Part shown: positions 26,226 to 34,543 of the stretch, in pieces
Layout of the letters: every line of letters starts with the position of its first letter
Position numbering within the stretch: position 1 is the first letter of the stretch
From: Yinghuangia elevatio
GTDB taxonomy: Bacteria > Actinomycetota > Actinomycetes > Streptomycetales > Streptomycetaceae
Direction of reading: 5' to 3'
Assembly: GCF_040649515.1 (NCBI RefSeq)
Contig: NZ_JBEZFP010000011.1
Span: forward strand, 1 to 64,000
DNA length: 64,000 nt
Translations under genes and position numbers: made by a program
Notes under the pieces: generated by a model
What the model saw: the letters and a program-made list of their open reading frames with translations, nothing else
Told to the model about the DNA's origin: nothing
The model's database searches: none

Positions 26226-26415
26226 CCCCCGGCCCGACAGCAGGGTTGCACCGGGTCCGCAATTGCCGACCCCGCCCCGTCGGACCGCCAAGGCGACCAA
26301 ACCGACGTAGCGCAGTGGGGAGTGCCGGTCAACGTCATGCGGAACACATTCGGTGACACGTGTGGGGTCGGCTTTCTCCAATAGGGGCAAGGGACTTCGG
26401 CGTCACAGTCGGCGC

Positions 26416-26787
26416 ATGAACCTCTCGAGGAAGCTTCTCGTCACCGCAGCCACTCTCGCGATGTCCGCGGGGTCGCTCGCACTCACCACGACGCAGGCGT
26501 CGGCGGTCAGCGGCAAGGGCTGCGACTGGCCGAAGGTCTGCTTCTACCTGACGCAGGCCAAGTGGAACGCGAACAGCCCCACCGCCGCGTTCCAGGACAT
26601 GGACTACTGGCAGACCCTGGGTTCGCAGAGCCGGGGATCCAAGTGGGTCTGGAACTCGCGGAACGACGACGGGGCACTGCTGCACTTCACGGACGGGCAC
26701 ACCATGTGCCTGTCCGCCAACTCGTACGCCTATGTGGGCGGCTACACGGTGGACAAGATCAAGATCGTCAACCCCGCGAACTGCTAG
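26416..26787 (+). CDS. secreted Cys-containing protein, peptidase inhibitor I36-like
   Basis: A 123-residue precursor. Signal peptide residues 1-30 end in the Ala-x-Ala site TTTQASA, giving a 93-residue mature protein. The four Cys are in KGCDWPKVC, TMCLSAN and the terminal ANC. The order C-x5-C-F-Y, a Trp/Asn pair (WVWNSRNDDG) and a late Cys resembles the crystallin-like I36 family (Streptomyces metalloproteinase inhibitor SMPI), by memory. ATG at 26416 is preferred to an earlier in-frame start because the signal peptide then begins normally. Neighbours give no help. Inhibitory activity is unproven. Confidence 0.65.
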   Translation: MNLSRKLLVTAATLAMSAGSLALTTTQASAVSGKGCDWPKVCFYLTQAKWNANSPTAAFQDMDYWQTLGSQSRGSKWVWNSRNDDGALLHFTDGHTMCLSANSYAYVGGYTVDKIKIVNPANC

Positions 26788-26832
26788 TGCTGTGACCGGA
26801 ATTCCGGCCCCGGCCGGAACCCCGCCGGACCA

Positions 26833-26872
26833 GGGCGTGTCCCGCCGGATGTGCGCCGTACGGGACACGCCC
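26833..26872. terminator. terminator after the I36-like gene
   Basis: A perfect 12-bp stem, GGGCGTGTCCCG (26833-26844) and CGGGACACGCCC (26861-26872), with a 16-base loop. Confidence 0.7.
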
Positions 26873-26962
26873 GCTGCAAATCCCCCGGGTGATCGGCGAT
26901 GAGTTCGCCCGCTCCGTCAGGTCTACCTTTCGACGGGGCAATCGACTCGACGGGAGCACATC

Positions 26963-27608
26963 ATGGGCCTCATTCACATCGAGATGTTCGCCACCCTCGA
27001 CCTCGTGGGGCAGGCGCCCGGCGGGCCCGAGGAGGACCCGGAGGGGTTCGCGTTCGGCGGCTGGCAGGCGCCGCTGATGGACGAGGTCTCCGGCCGGGGC
27101 GCAGGTCTACGCCGCGTACGAGGGCACGGACGCCCTCCTGCTCGGCCGGCGGACGTACGACATCTTCGCCGCATACTGGCCGCACCAGGAGGGCGGTCAG
27201 GACAACGAGATCGCCGAGCTGTTCAACCGCGTCCCGAAGTACGTGGCCTCGCGAGGCACGCCCGACCTCTCGTGGGCCGGGTCCAAGCAGCTCGGTCCGG
27301 ACCTCGCCGACGCGGTGCGCGAGATCCGCGACCGGCACGAGCACATCAAGGTCGTCGGGAGCCTGAACCTCGTGCAGACCCTCCTGCGCGAGCGGCTCTT
27401 CGACCGCCTCGACCTCTGGGTGCACCCGATCCTGCTCGGCAGCGGGAAGAAGGTGTTCGACGGCGGCGCGGTGCCGACCAACGTCACCCTCCTCGAACCG
27501 CCCGCGGCCGGGCCGAGCGGCACCGTGTACCTGCGCTACGGCGTCGCCGACGGGACGCCCGGGACCGGGGACATGAGCGAGCCCGACCGGGGCGTGGTGC
27601 GCGGCTGA
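26963..27608 (+). pseudogene. dihydrofolate-reductase-family (RibD C-terminal) gene with a frameshift
   Basis: The start is intact (ATG 26963, MGLIHIEMFATLDLVGQAPG, ending GGWQAPLMDEVSG at about 27098). The family continues only in the +1 frame: QVYAAYEGTDALLLGRRTYD, then KYVASRGTP, HIKVVGSLNLVQTLL, VHPILLGSGKKVF, stop at 27606-27608. The break is in GGCCGGGGCGCAG at about 27095-27107, where one extra base (or two lost) separates the frames. All core family motifs survive on either side. It could be a recent mutation or a sequencing error in a G run. These enzymes are NADPH reductases of unknown substrate. The ORF as read would run out of frame into mscL. Confidence 0.75.
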
Positions 27609-27754
27609 GGTCGCGTCACGGAGTCCGGTGGAAATACGACGAATCACCCCTGGGTGTTGCCGAGGTGGAATCGGCCCCCGGGAATCGGCAGCATGATCCG
27701 TCGGCCTGGCCCCGATCGGCGCCGGCACTCCACCCCGACAATCTGGAGCCCCCG

Positions 27755-28198
27755 GTGTTCAAGGGATTCCGCAACTTCCTCCTGCGCGGCAACGTCGTCG
27801 ACCTGGCGGTCGGCATCGTGATCGGCGCGGCCTTCACGGCCGTTGTCACAGGGTTCGTCACCGCGTTCCTCACCCCGCTGATCGGCGTCGCCACCGGCGC
27901 GGTCGGCGACTTCAGCAAGCAGACCTTCACCGTGGCGGACACGGACTTCCCGTACGGCGCCTTCCTCAATGCGCTGATCAGCTTCGTCCTGGTCGCCGCG
28001 GTGATCTACTTCGTCGTGGTCATGCCGGTGACCAGGCTCCAGGCCCGGTTGGACGGCGACAAGGCAGCCGTCAAGACGAAGTGCCCGGACTGCCTGAGCA
28101 GCATCCCCTCGGCGGCCGTCCGCTGCGCCCACTGCACCAGCGAACTGGCCGGCCGCCCCGGCTTCCCCGCGCAGGCCCGGGCGACGGTCGCGCCCTGA
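27755..28198 (+). CDS. mscL: large-conductance mechanosensitive channel with C-terminal zinc ribbon
   Basis: A 147-residue MscL. GTG at 27755 has GGAG 5-6 bases upstream. TM1 is FLLRGNVVDLAVGIVIGAAF with the gate residues continuing TAVVTGFVTAFLTPLIG. TM2 is FLNALISFVLVAAVIYFVVV. The pore-opening channel releases solutes during osmotic downshock. After the cytoplasmic helix, the last 45 residues contain two CxxC pairs (KCPDCLSSIP and VRCAHCTSEL), a likely zinc ribbon not present in E. coli MscL. It is a single gene between a pseudogene and a terminator. Confidence 0.9.
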   Translation: MFKGFRNFLLRGNVVDLAVGIVIGAAFTAVVTGFVTAFLTPLIGVATGAVGDFSKQTFTVADTDFPYGAFLNALISFVLVAAVIYFVVVMPVTRLQARLDGDKAAVKTKCPDCLSSIPSAAVRCAHCTSELAGRPGFPAQARATVAP

Positions 28199-28223
28199 CG
28201 CCGGCTGACCGCAGGCTGTAGCG

Positions 28224-28270
28224 CGGGTGGTTTCCGCGGGCCCCGGTTCGGGGCTCGCGGAAACCACCCG
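28224..28270. terminator. terminator between mscL and HAD gene
   Basis: A 15-bp stem (28224-28238 with 28256-28270) whose loop carries a second small hairpin, CCCC/GGGG around GTT. It lies between convergent genes. Confidence 0.8.
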
Positions 28271-28342
28271 TTGGCCGTTTCGGGCCCGGCTTGGGGATCC
28301 GCCCGAACGGAGGAAATCCGAACTGCCTCGAAATTCCGGCCG

Positions 28343-29002
28343 TCACAGGCCCAGGAGGGCCGGGACCTCGGTCATCGCGGCGAAGAGCGCGTCGGCATCC
28401 GCGAGGCGTCCGGGCGGGGTCAAGGCGGTGTGGCCGTAGACACGCATTCCGGCGGCGCGGGCGGCGGTCACGCCCAGCGGGCTGTCCTCGATCACCGCGC
28501 AGTCCTCGGGCGCGAATCCCATCTTCTCGGCGGCCAGGAGGAACAGGTCGGGCGCCGGCTTGCCGTGTGCCACGTCCTGGCTGCTGAAGATGACCGCGTC
28601 GGCGAAGCGGTCGATGAGGCCGGTGGTGGTGAGCGTGAGGCGGATGCGCTCGTGCGTACCGGAGGAGGCGACGCAGTAGGGGATGTCCGCCGCGACCAGC
28701 GCGTCGAGGAGGTCGGACACCCCTGCCACCGCGACGAGCTCGGCGCGGAAGGCGGCGAACGCTGCTTGGTGGTAGGCGTCTTCGAACGCGGACGGGAGGT
28801 CGCTGCCGTGGCGTTCGCGGACCCTCGCGCGGACCAGGGCCATGGATCCGCCCATGTAGTCGCGGATCGCCTCTTCGGTGGTGGTCGGCACGCCGTAGCC
28901 GGTGAGGAGGTCGGCCATGACGGCGTTGGCGATGCGCTCGCTGTCGACGAGGACTCCGTCGTTGTCGAAGATCACCAGGCCGGGACGGGGAACCCGGGTC
29001 AC
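28343..29002 (-). CDS. HAD-superfamily phosphatase (phosphoglycolate/beta-phosphoglucomutase-like)
   Basis: A 219-residue haloacid-dehalogenase hydrolase. Motif I is VIFDNDGVLVDSE (nucleophile Asp and acid/base Asp). Motif II is YCVASSGTHERIR, the conserved Lys lies in HGKPAPDLFLLAAEKMG, and motif III/IV is CAVIEDSPLGVTAARAAGMR. Cap type C1. Its ATG overlaps the proC stop by 4 bp (ATGA), so it is translated with proC. The natural substrate is unknown; relatives hydrolyse small sugar phosphates. Confidence 0.82.
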   Translation of the reverse strand: MTRVPRPGLVIFDNDGVLVDSERIANAVMADLLTGYGVPTTTEEAIRDYMGGSMALVRARVRERHGSDLPSAFEDAYHQAAFAAFRAELVAVAGVSDLLDALVAADIPYCVASSGTHERIRLTLTTTGLIDRFADAVIFSSQDVAHGKPAPDLFLLAAEKMGFAPEDCAVIEDSPLGVTAARAAGMRVYGHTALTPPGRLADADALFAAMTEVPALLGL

Positions 29003-29808
29003 TTGAGGCCCTCCGCCAGCTCCTTCGAGCGGTTGGCGGCGGCTTCGAGGGCGGCGAGCAGGGCCGCACGTACGCCGTGGTTCTCCAGTTCACGGATCGC
29101 CGCGATGGTGGTGCCGGCCGGCGAGGTGACCGCCTCGCGCAGCAGCGCCGGGTGCTCGCCGGAGTCGCGGAGCATCACGGAGGCGCCCACGGCGGCCTGC
29201 ACGATGAGGTCGTGCGCGGCGGCGCGCGGCAGGCCGAGCAGGATTCCGGCGTCGGTCATCGCCTCGACGAGGAGGTAGAAGTACGCGGGGCCCGAGCCGG
29301 ACAGCGCGGTGACGGCGTCCTGCTGCTTCTCGGGGACGCGGATCGTCTTGCCGACGCCCTGGAAGATCTCCTCGGTGCGCTTGAGGTGGTCCTCGGTGGC
29401 GTGCGCGCCCGCCGAGATCGCGCTCATCGCCTCGTCCACCAGCGCCGGGGTGTTGGTCATGACGCGGACGACCGGCGTGCCGGGCGCGAGCCGGGCCTCC
29501 AGGTACGCGGTCGGGATGCCGGCGGCGCCGGACACGACCAGGCGGTCCGCCGGGACCTGCGCGCCGAACTCGTCGAGCAGCGCGCCCATGTCCTGCGGCT
29601 TGACGGTGAGGATGAGGGTGTCGGCGGCCTCCGCGGCCTCCGCGTTGCCCACCGCCTCGACGCCGTAGCGGTCGTGGAGTTCCTTGGCCCGCTCCGGGCG
29701 GCGCGCGGTGACCATGAGGTCGCCGGGGCGCTTGCCGCCGCGCAGCATGCCGGACAGCAGTGCCTCGCCGATCTTGCCGGCGCCGATCACCGCGACCCGC
29801 TGGGTCAT
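28999..29808 (-). CDS. proC: pyrroline-5-carboxylate reductase
   Basis: A 269-residue enzyme that makes proline from pyrroline-5-carboxylate with NAD(P)H. The dinucleotide motif is VAVIGAGKIGEALL. The C-terminal P5CR signature is TALSGSGPAYFYLLVEAMTD, followed by GTTIAAIRELENHGVRAALL. The ATG at 29808 has GGAG 5 bases upstream; a GTG three codons earlier is also in frame. The HAD phosphatase overlaps its stop, and proline dehydrogenase lies upstream on the same strand, putting synthesis and breakdown genes side by side. Confidence 0.92.
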   Translation of the reverse strand: MTQRVAVIGAGKIGEALLSGMLRGGKRPGDLMVTARRPERAKELHDRYGVEAVGNAEAAEAADTLILTVKPQDMGALLDEFGAQVPADRLVVSGAAGIPTAYLEARLAPGTPVVRVMTNTPALVDEAMSAISAGAHATEDHLKRTEEIFQGVGKTIRVPEKQQDAVTALSGSGPAYFYLLVEAMTDAGILLGLPRAAAHDLIVQAAVGASVMLRDSGEHPALLREAVTSPAGTTIAAIRELENHGVRAALLAALEAAANRSKELAEGLK

Positions 29809-29881
29809 GTGCTCCACCTCTGTCTCTCCGAATCCCGGTCCGCGTGCTTGTCCACGCGACCGCGCGCCTCCGCCGACCGGG

Positions 29882-30811
29882 CTATCCCCGGCCGGCGAGG
29901 GAGCGCAGGAAGAACGTCATGTTGGCGGGCCGCTCGGCCAGACGGCGCATGAGATACCCGTACCACTGGTCACCGTACGGCACGTACACGCGCACTCTTT
30001 CGCCCTGGGCGGCCAGGCGGGTCTGCTCACCGGGCCGGACGCCGTACAGCATCTGGTACTCGTAGGTGCCCGGTTCGCGGCGGTTGCGGGCGGCGAGCAT
30101 GCCGGTCAGTTCGATGATGCGGGGGTCGTGGGTGGCGACCATGGGGTAGCCGCCGCCCGCCATCAGGACCTTGAGGCAGCGCACGTAGTTGCGGTCCACG
30201 TCGGCGCGGTCGGTGTAGGCGACGGAGGCGGGTTCGTCGTACGCGCCCTTGCACAGACGCACGCGCGATCCCGTGCCCGCGAGGTCCCGGCAGTCGCCCT
30301 CGGTGCGCCGCAGGTACGCCTGGAGCACCGCCCCGACCCACGGGTAGTCCGCCCGCAGTTCGCGCAGCGCGGCCAGGGTCGCATCGGTGGTCGCGTGGTC
30401 CTCCATGTCGAGGGTGACGGTCGTGCCGCACGTCTTGGCCGCCTCGCAGATGGCGCGCGCGTGGTCGAGCGCGATGGCCTCGCCGTCGCCGGGCAGGTAG
30501 CGGCCGATGGCCGACAGTTTCACGGACACCTCGGCGTGGCCCGCGAGTCCGGCGTCGTCGAGGCGGCCGAGGAGGGTGACGTACGCGTCGCGCGTCGCCC
30601 GTGCGCGCGCCGGGTCGAGGGTGTCCTCGCCGAGGTGGTCGATGCTGGCGTACAGGCCTTGCGCGGCCAAGTGCTCGGTCACGCGCACCGCGTCGAACGT
30701 ACGCTCGCCCGCGACGAACCGGTGGACGAGGGAGCGCGTGACGGGAGCGGTCTCGACGAGGCTCTTGACCTTGTCGCTCCGGGACGCGGAAAGCAGGACC
30801 TGGCGCAGCAC
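29882..30811 (-). CDS. putB: proline dehydrogenase
   Basis: A 309-residue flavin enzyme oxidising proline to pyrroline-5-carboxylate. It is the short monofunctional type with one TIM barrel. Recognisable blocks are YASIDHLGEDTLDP, VSVKLSAIGRYLPGDGE, TVTLDMEDHATTD, VGAVLQAYLRRTEGDC and RLCKGAYDEPASVAY, which line the FAD and substrate site. GTG at 30811 has GAGG 4 bases upstream and gives the typical family length. proC follows after 73 bases. No P5C dehydrogenase gene or PutR-type regulator is visible nearby. The symbol follows Gram-positive usage. Confidence 0.9.
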   Translation of the reverse strand: MLRQVLLSASRSDKVKSLVETAPVTRSLVHRFVAGERTFDAVRVTEHLAAQGLYASIDHLGEDTLDPARARATRDAYVTLLGRLDDAGLAGHAEVSVKLSAIGRYLPGDGEAIALDHARAICEAAKTCGTTVTLDMEDHATTDATLAALRELRADYPWVGAVLQAYLRRTEGDCRDLAGTGSRVRLCKGAYDEPASVAYTDRADVDRNYVRCLKVLMAGGGYPMVATHDPRIIELTGMLAARNRREPGTYEYQMLYGVRPGEQTRLAAQGERVRVYVPYGDQWYGYLMRRLAERPANMTFFLRSLAGRG

Positions 30812-30948
30812 GGGACCTCGCTTCGGGACGGCGCCGGACGGGCGGCGCCTCGCAACGGCGTGGGGACGCGGGCGGCCGGTGCGGCCTCCCACGTCCCCAC
30901 AGTAAGTCCGAATGCGTCCGATTTGCCGGATCCGTTCGGGTCCTGGTG

Positions 30949-32802
30949 TCAGCTCCTGACCCAGGCCGGCGCCGCCAGCAGCAGCTCGACGTTGCGGTCC
31001 GACGCCTTGCCGCGCTTGCCGTCCTCGGCCGGGTCCTTGCGCTCGCGCTCCTGCCAGTCGTTGGCGGCCAGCTCACGGGACAGCGAGGCCAACGCCAGCG
31101 GGTCGTCGATGCGGCGGGCCAGGTCCGCCGGGGCGGCGCTGTCGACGATCGTGCCGAAGACCGACAGCGTGCCGTCGCCGTTGTCGGCGATCTCGACGAT
31201 GCGCGCCTGCTGCGGCCAGTCGATGTGCGCGGCCGTGTTGACCTCCCAGAACCCGCCCGGCACCGGGCTGCCGGCCGCCCGCGCGTGGGGGCGCACGGTG
31301 TTGCGGTGCGAGTGCCCGTTCACCCACGCGACGACGTTCGGGAAGCGCTTGAGCAGTTCGACCACCTTCGGGCCGAGCACGCGGTCGGGGCCGTTGGCGT
31401 TGTCCATCGACGTGGACGTGTGGTGGCTGAAGACCACGAACAGCTTGTCCTGGACCGCGTTCTGCACCTCCTTGCCCTGCTCGTCGAGGTAGCGCGAGCT
31501 GTTGGCCTTGAGCTGGCCCTCCAGCCACGCGTACTGCGCGGCGTCGAGCGACCCCTCGGAGCCGCCGTTGGTGTTGACGGTGTCGAGCGTGATGCAGCGC
31601 ACGCGGTCGTGGTCCACGGCGTAGTACGCGGTGCCCGCGCTGACGTTCTCCTGCGTGAAGCCGTGCCCCTCGGGCTTTCCGGCCGTGCGGAAGTGCTCCT
31701 TGACCGTCTCGGTGCGCGTGACCGGGCGCCGGTCCGGGTCGGCGGCGACCGGGCGCGACGGACCGGACAGCAGCGTCTGCACGGCCTGCTGGTTGCCGCC
31801 CTGCACCTGGACCAGGAGCCCCACGAGGTTGACGCCCGGCGCGAGGCCGGTCACCTTGCGGTCGCCGACCGCGGCCTTCATGATCGCCTCGCCGGGCAGC
31901 AGGTTCCCCTGCGCGAGGCCGTCGTGGTTGCCGTACGCGCTGTACCAGGGCGTCTTGAGGCCGGTGGCCTTGAAGGGCTTGCGGGCGGCGTCGAGCAGGC
32001 CCGGCACGGTCGGGAAGCCGTACTTGGCACGCGCGACGTCGTCGGCGGCGCCGGGCGGGGTGCCGTCGGGGTGCCAGTAGCGCTCGTCGTAGGCGATGTG
32101 GTCCGCGACGCCCTCGTACTTGTTCAGGTCGCCGGAGTCCGGGCGGACGTCCTTGCCGCCGTCCAGCACATCGATGTACCAGCGCAGTTCGTTGTACTGA
32201 ACGTTGTCGGTGTTGTCGCCGGTGACGATCGTGAAGGCGACCGGAGCGCCGGTCACCGGGCCCTTCTCGATCTTGTTCACCGCCCGCACCATCGCCTCGG
32301 CGACCTGCGCCGACAGCATCTCCTGTGCGCGGTACGCCCCCTCGACCGGCAGCAGCGCCGCGAACGGCTCGCCGGGGTCGCGGTTCCGGTCCAGGAACTC
32401 CACCCGCGCGGGCGACTGGCAGTCGAGGATGTGCAGGTCGCTGAGCTGCGTGAACGCGATGACCGGCTTGCGCGTCGCGGCACGCGCCTTGACCGCGGCC
32501 TCCCCCGCCGCGTCGGGCGCGACCAGGTCGCCGCGCAGGACGTACGGCTCGCCCGGCCCCTCGACGACCTTGCGGTAGCCGCCCGCACCCTCCGGGCCGA
32601 GCACGAGCGTGCGCTCGACGGTGGTGGCCCACGCGTTGGGCTCGACGGGCGAGCCGGCGGGCTGCTGCGAGCCGGGAGTGCCGTCCTTCGGCGGGTCCTT
32701 CTTGTCGTCGTCGTCCGAGCAGCCGGTGAGCGCTGCGCCGCCGCCCACGGCCGCGGCTCCCACCGCGGTGTACCGCAGGACTTCCCGCCGACTCACACCC
32801 AT
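30949..32802 (-). CDS. Tat-exported metallophosphoesterase lipoprotein (TIGR03767-like)
   Basis: A 617-residue calcineurin-like phosphoesterase. The start MGVSRREVLRY holds a twin-arginine motif, followed by a short hydrophobic run and the lipobox ALTGC, so it is probably folded before export and lipid-anchored. Metal motifs are in order: QLSDLHILDCQ, IVTGDNTDNVQ, SAYGNHDGLA, VFSHHTSTSM and WVNGHSHRNTV. GGGGAGG lies 8 bases before the ATG at 32802. The family name is from memory; the substrate is unknown. It is an isolated gene with an ABC exporter operon upstream on the same strand. Confidence 0.82.
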   Translation of the reverse strand: MGVSRREVLRYTAVGAAAVGGGAALTGCSDDDDKKDPPKDGTPGSQQPAGSPVEPNAWATTVERTLVLGPEGAGGYRKVVEGPGEPYVLRGDLVAPDAAGEAAVKARAATRKPVIAFTQLSDLHILDCQSPARVEFLDRNRDPGEPFAALLPVEGAYRAQEMLSAQVAEAMVRAVNKIEKGPVTGAPVAFTIVTGDNTDNVQYNELRWYIDVLDGGKDVRPDSGDLNKYEGVADHIAYDERYWHPDGTPPGAADDVARAKYGFPTVPGLLDAARKPFKATGLKTPWYSAYGNHDGLAQGNLLPGEAIMKAAVGDRKVTGLAPGVNLVGLLVQVQGGNQQAVQTLLSGPSRPVAADPDRRPVTRTETVKEHFRTAGKPEGHGFTQENVSAGTAYYAVDHDRVRCITLDTVNTNGGSEGSLDAAQYAWLEGQLKANSSRYLDEQGKEVQNAVQDKLFVVFSHHTSTSMDNANGPDRVLGPKVVELLKRFPNVVAWVNGHSHRNTVRPHARAAGSPVPGGFWEVNTAAHIDWPQQARIVEIADNGDGTLSVFGTIVDSAAPADLARRIDDPLALASLSRELAANDWQERERKDPAEDGKRGKASDRNVELLLAAPAWVRS

Positions 32803-32921
32803 GGCGCGGCCTCCCCTGATGTTGTTGCGACATGCCCGGTCGACATGACGGCTCGACAAGCTGCACGCACAACCGGCCGGTGACCAGTGCGTGATTACCG
32901 GCGGGTTTTGCTCCGACAGTT

Positions 32922-33662
32922 CTACCTGGTGCGGCGGCGCAGGGTCAGGGCACCCAGCGCAACTGCGGCCACAACGCAACCCGCGATGACCCCGATGTCG
33001 CGCAGCAGCAGACCGTCCACGCCGCTCTCGTTGCTCACCCGGTTCATCGCGTCGACCGCGTACGACAGCGGCATCAGGTCCGAGATGACCTCCAGCACCG
33101 GCTGCATCTGGTCGCGCGGCACGAACAGCCCGCACAGCAGGAACTGCGGCAGGACGACGGCCGGCATGAACTGCACGGCCTGGAACTCGGTATTGGCGAA
33201 TGCGCTCACCAGCAGGCCCAGCGCGATCCCGAGCATGGCGTCGAGCACCGCGACCAGCAGCACCAGCCACGTCGACCCGGCCACGTCGAGGCCGAGCAGG
33301 CCGATCGCCAGGCCGGTGGCGAGGACCGCCTGCACGACCGCGACGAGGCCGAAGGCCAGGCCGTACCCGCCGATGATGTCGAACTTGCGGATCGGCATGG
33401 TGAGCAGCCGCTCCAGGGTGCCCGTCGAACGCTCGCGCAGCGTGGCGACCGAGGTCACCAGGAACATCACGATGAACGGGAAGATGCCCAGCAGCGGGCC
33501 GCCGATCTTGTCGAACATGTGCGGCTGACCGTCGTAGAGCCAGCGCAGCAGCGCCAGCAGCACGCACGGCACCACGAGCATCAGGGCGATCGTGCGGGGG
33601 TCGTGGCGCAGTTGGCGCAGGACGCGCCCGGCGGTGGCGGTCATCGGCGTCATCGGCGTCAT
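32922..33662 (-). CDS. ABC-2 type transporter permease
   Basis: A 246-residue export permease with about six hydrophobic helices (IALMLVVPCVLLALLRWLYD, GIFPFIVMFLVTSVATL and so on). It has the ABC-2 family loop RERSTGTLERLLTMPIRKFD, and the QFLLCGLFVPRDQMQPVLEV region before the last helices. The start is the first of three ATG ACG repeats (MTPMTPMTA) at 33662, overlapping the ATPase stop by 4 bp. It forms a drug or lipid exporter with the upstream ATPase. Substrate is not recognisable. Confidence 0.88.
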   Translation of the reverse strand: MTPMTPMTATAGRVLRQLRHDPRTIALMLVVPCVLLALLRWLYDGQPHMFDKIGGPLLGIFPFIVMFLVTSVATLRERSTGTLERLLTMPIRKFDIIGGYGLAFGLVAVVQAVLATGLAIGLLGLDVAGSTWLVLLVAVLDAMLGIALGLLVSAFANTEFQAVQFMPAVVLPQFLLCGLFVPRDQMQPVLEVISDLMPLSYAVDAMNRVSNESGVDGLLLRDIGVIAGCVVAAVALGALTLRRRTR

Positions 33663-34438
33663 CGCGCGGCCCCTTCGCCCTCGGCGCCGCCCGCGGTGCC
33701 GTCTGCGGGCTCGCTCTCGATCAGCGCCAGGAACGCCGCCTCCGCGTCCTTGGCACCGGTACGTTCCAGCAGCCCGTCCGGCGTTTCCTGGGCGAGGAGT
33801 TCGCCGTCGCGCATCAGCAGCAGGCTCTGGCAGCGCTCCGCCTCGTCCATGACGTGGCTCGACACCACCAGCGTCACGCCGTCGCGCGCAAGCCGGTGAA
33901 AGACGTCCCACAGATCGCGGCGCAGGACCGGGTCGAGGCCGACCGTCGGCTCGTCCAGCACGAGCAGTTCGGGCGTACCGAGCAAGGCGGCGGCGAGCGA
34001 GACGCGGGCGCGCTGACCGCCGGACAGGTGCGCGACCTGCGAGTCCCGGTACGCGGCGAGGTCGACCTCCTCGGTCACCCGGTCGATGTCGCGCTTCGGC
34101 GCCCGCAGCAGCGCGGCGAAGTAGCGCAGGTTCTCGTGGACGCTCAGGTCCGCGTACACCGACGGCGCCTGCGTCACGTACCCCACGCGGTCCCGCAGGC
34201 GCTTGTCCCCGGCGGGCAGGCCCAGGACGTCCAGCCGCCCGCGTACGTTGGCCTGCACCCCGGTCAGGGCTCGCATGAGAGTGCTCTTGCCGCAGCCGCT
34301 GGGCCCCAGCAGCCCGGTCACGCTCCCCCGCGGCACGGTGAACGCCAGATCGCGCAACACGCGCCGGCCGCCGCGCTCCACGTTCAGCCCGTCGGCGACG
34401 ATCGCGTCCGCCGAATCGCCGTCAGCCGCCTTCGCCAT
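33659..34438 (-). CDS. ABC transporter ATP-binding protein (DrrA-like)
   Basis: A 259-residue ATPase with Walker A GLLGPSGCGKSTLMRALTGV, Q-loop YVTQAPSVYADLSVHEN, signature HLSGGQRARVSLAAALLG, Walker B LLVLDEPTVGLDP and the H-loop SSHVMDEAE. The family matches two-component drug/lipid exporters. ATG at 34438 was taken because the 13 codons above it are not conserved-looking; a longer start at 34477 exists. It overlaps its permease gene by 4 bp. The gene pair has no adjacent regulator. Confidence 0.9.
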   Translation of the reverse strand: MAKAADGDSADAIVADGLNVERGGRRVLRDLAFTVPRGSVTGLLGPSGCGKSTLMRALTGVQANVRGRLDVLGLPAGDKRLRDRVGYVTQAPSVYADLSVHENLRYFAALLRAPKRDIDRVTEEVDLAAYRDSQVAHLSGGQRARVSLAAALLGTPELLVLDEPTVGLDPVLRRDLWDVFHRLARDGVTLVVSSHVMDEAERCQSLLLMRDGELLAQETPDGLLERTGAKDAEAAFLALIESEPADGTAGGAEGEGAAR

Positions 34439-34543
34439 GTGCCGAATATCGGGGGCCCCACGCGCCCCGTCAAGCACCGTGGCCCCGTACCCAGGGGCGG
34501 GTCGGGGCCTACGGCGTACGGCGAATCGGGGCGCTCGGCGCTC

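Noticed and set aside
26963..28198. Single fused ORF joining the DHFR-family start to MscL
   Set aside because: The middle is out-of-frame Arg-rich sequence. The MscL part has its own GTG and ribosome-binding site, so the fusion is an artefact of the frameshift.
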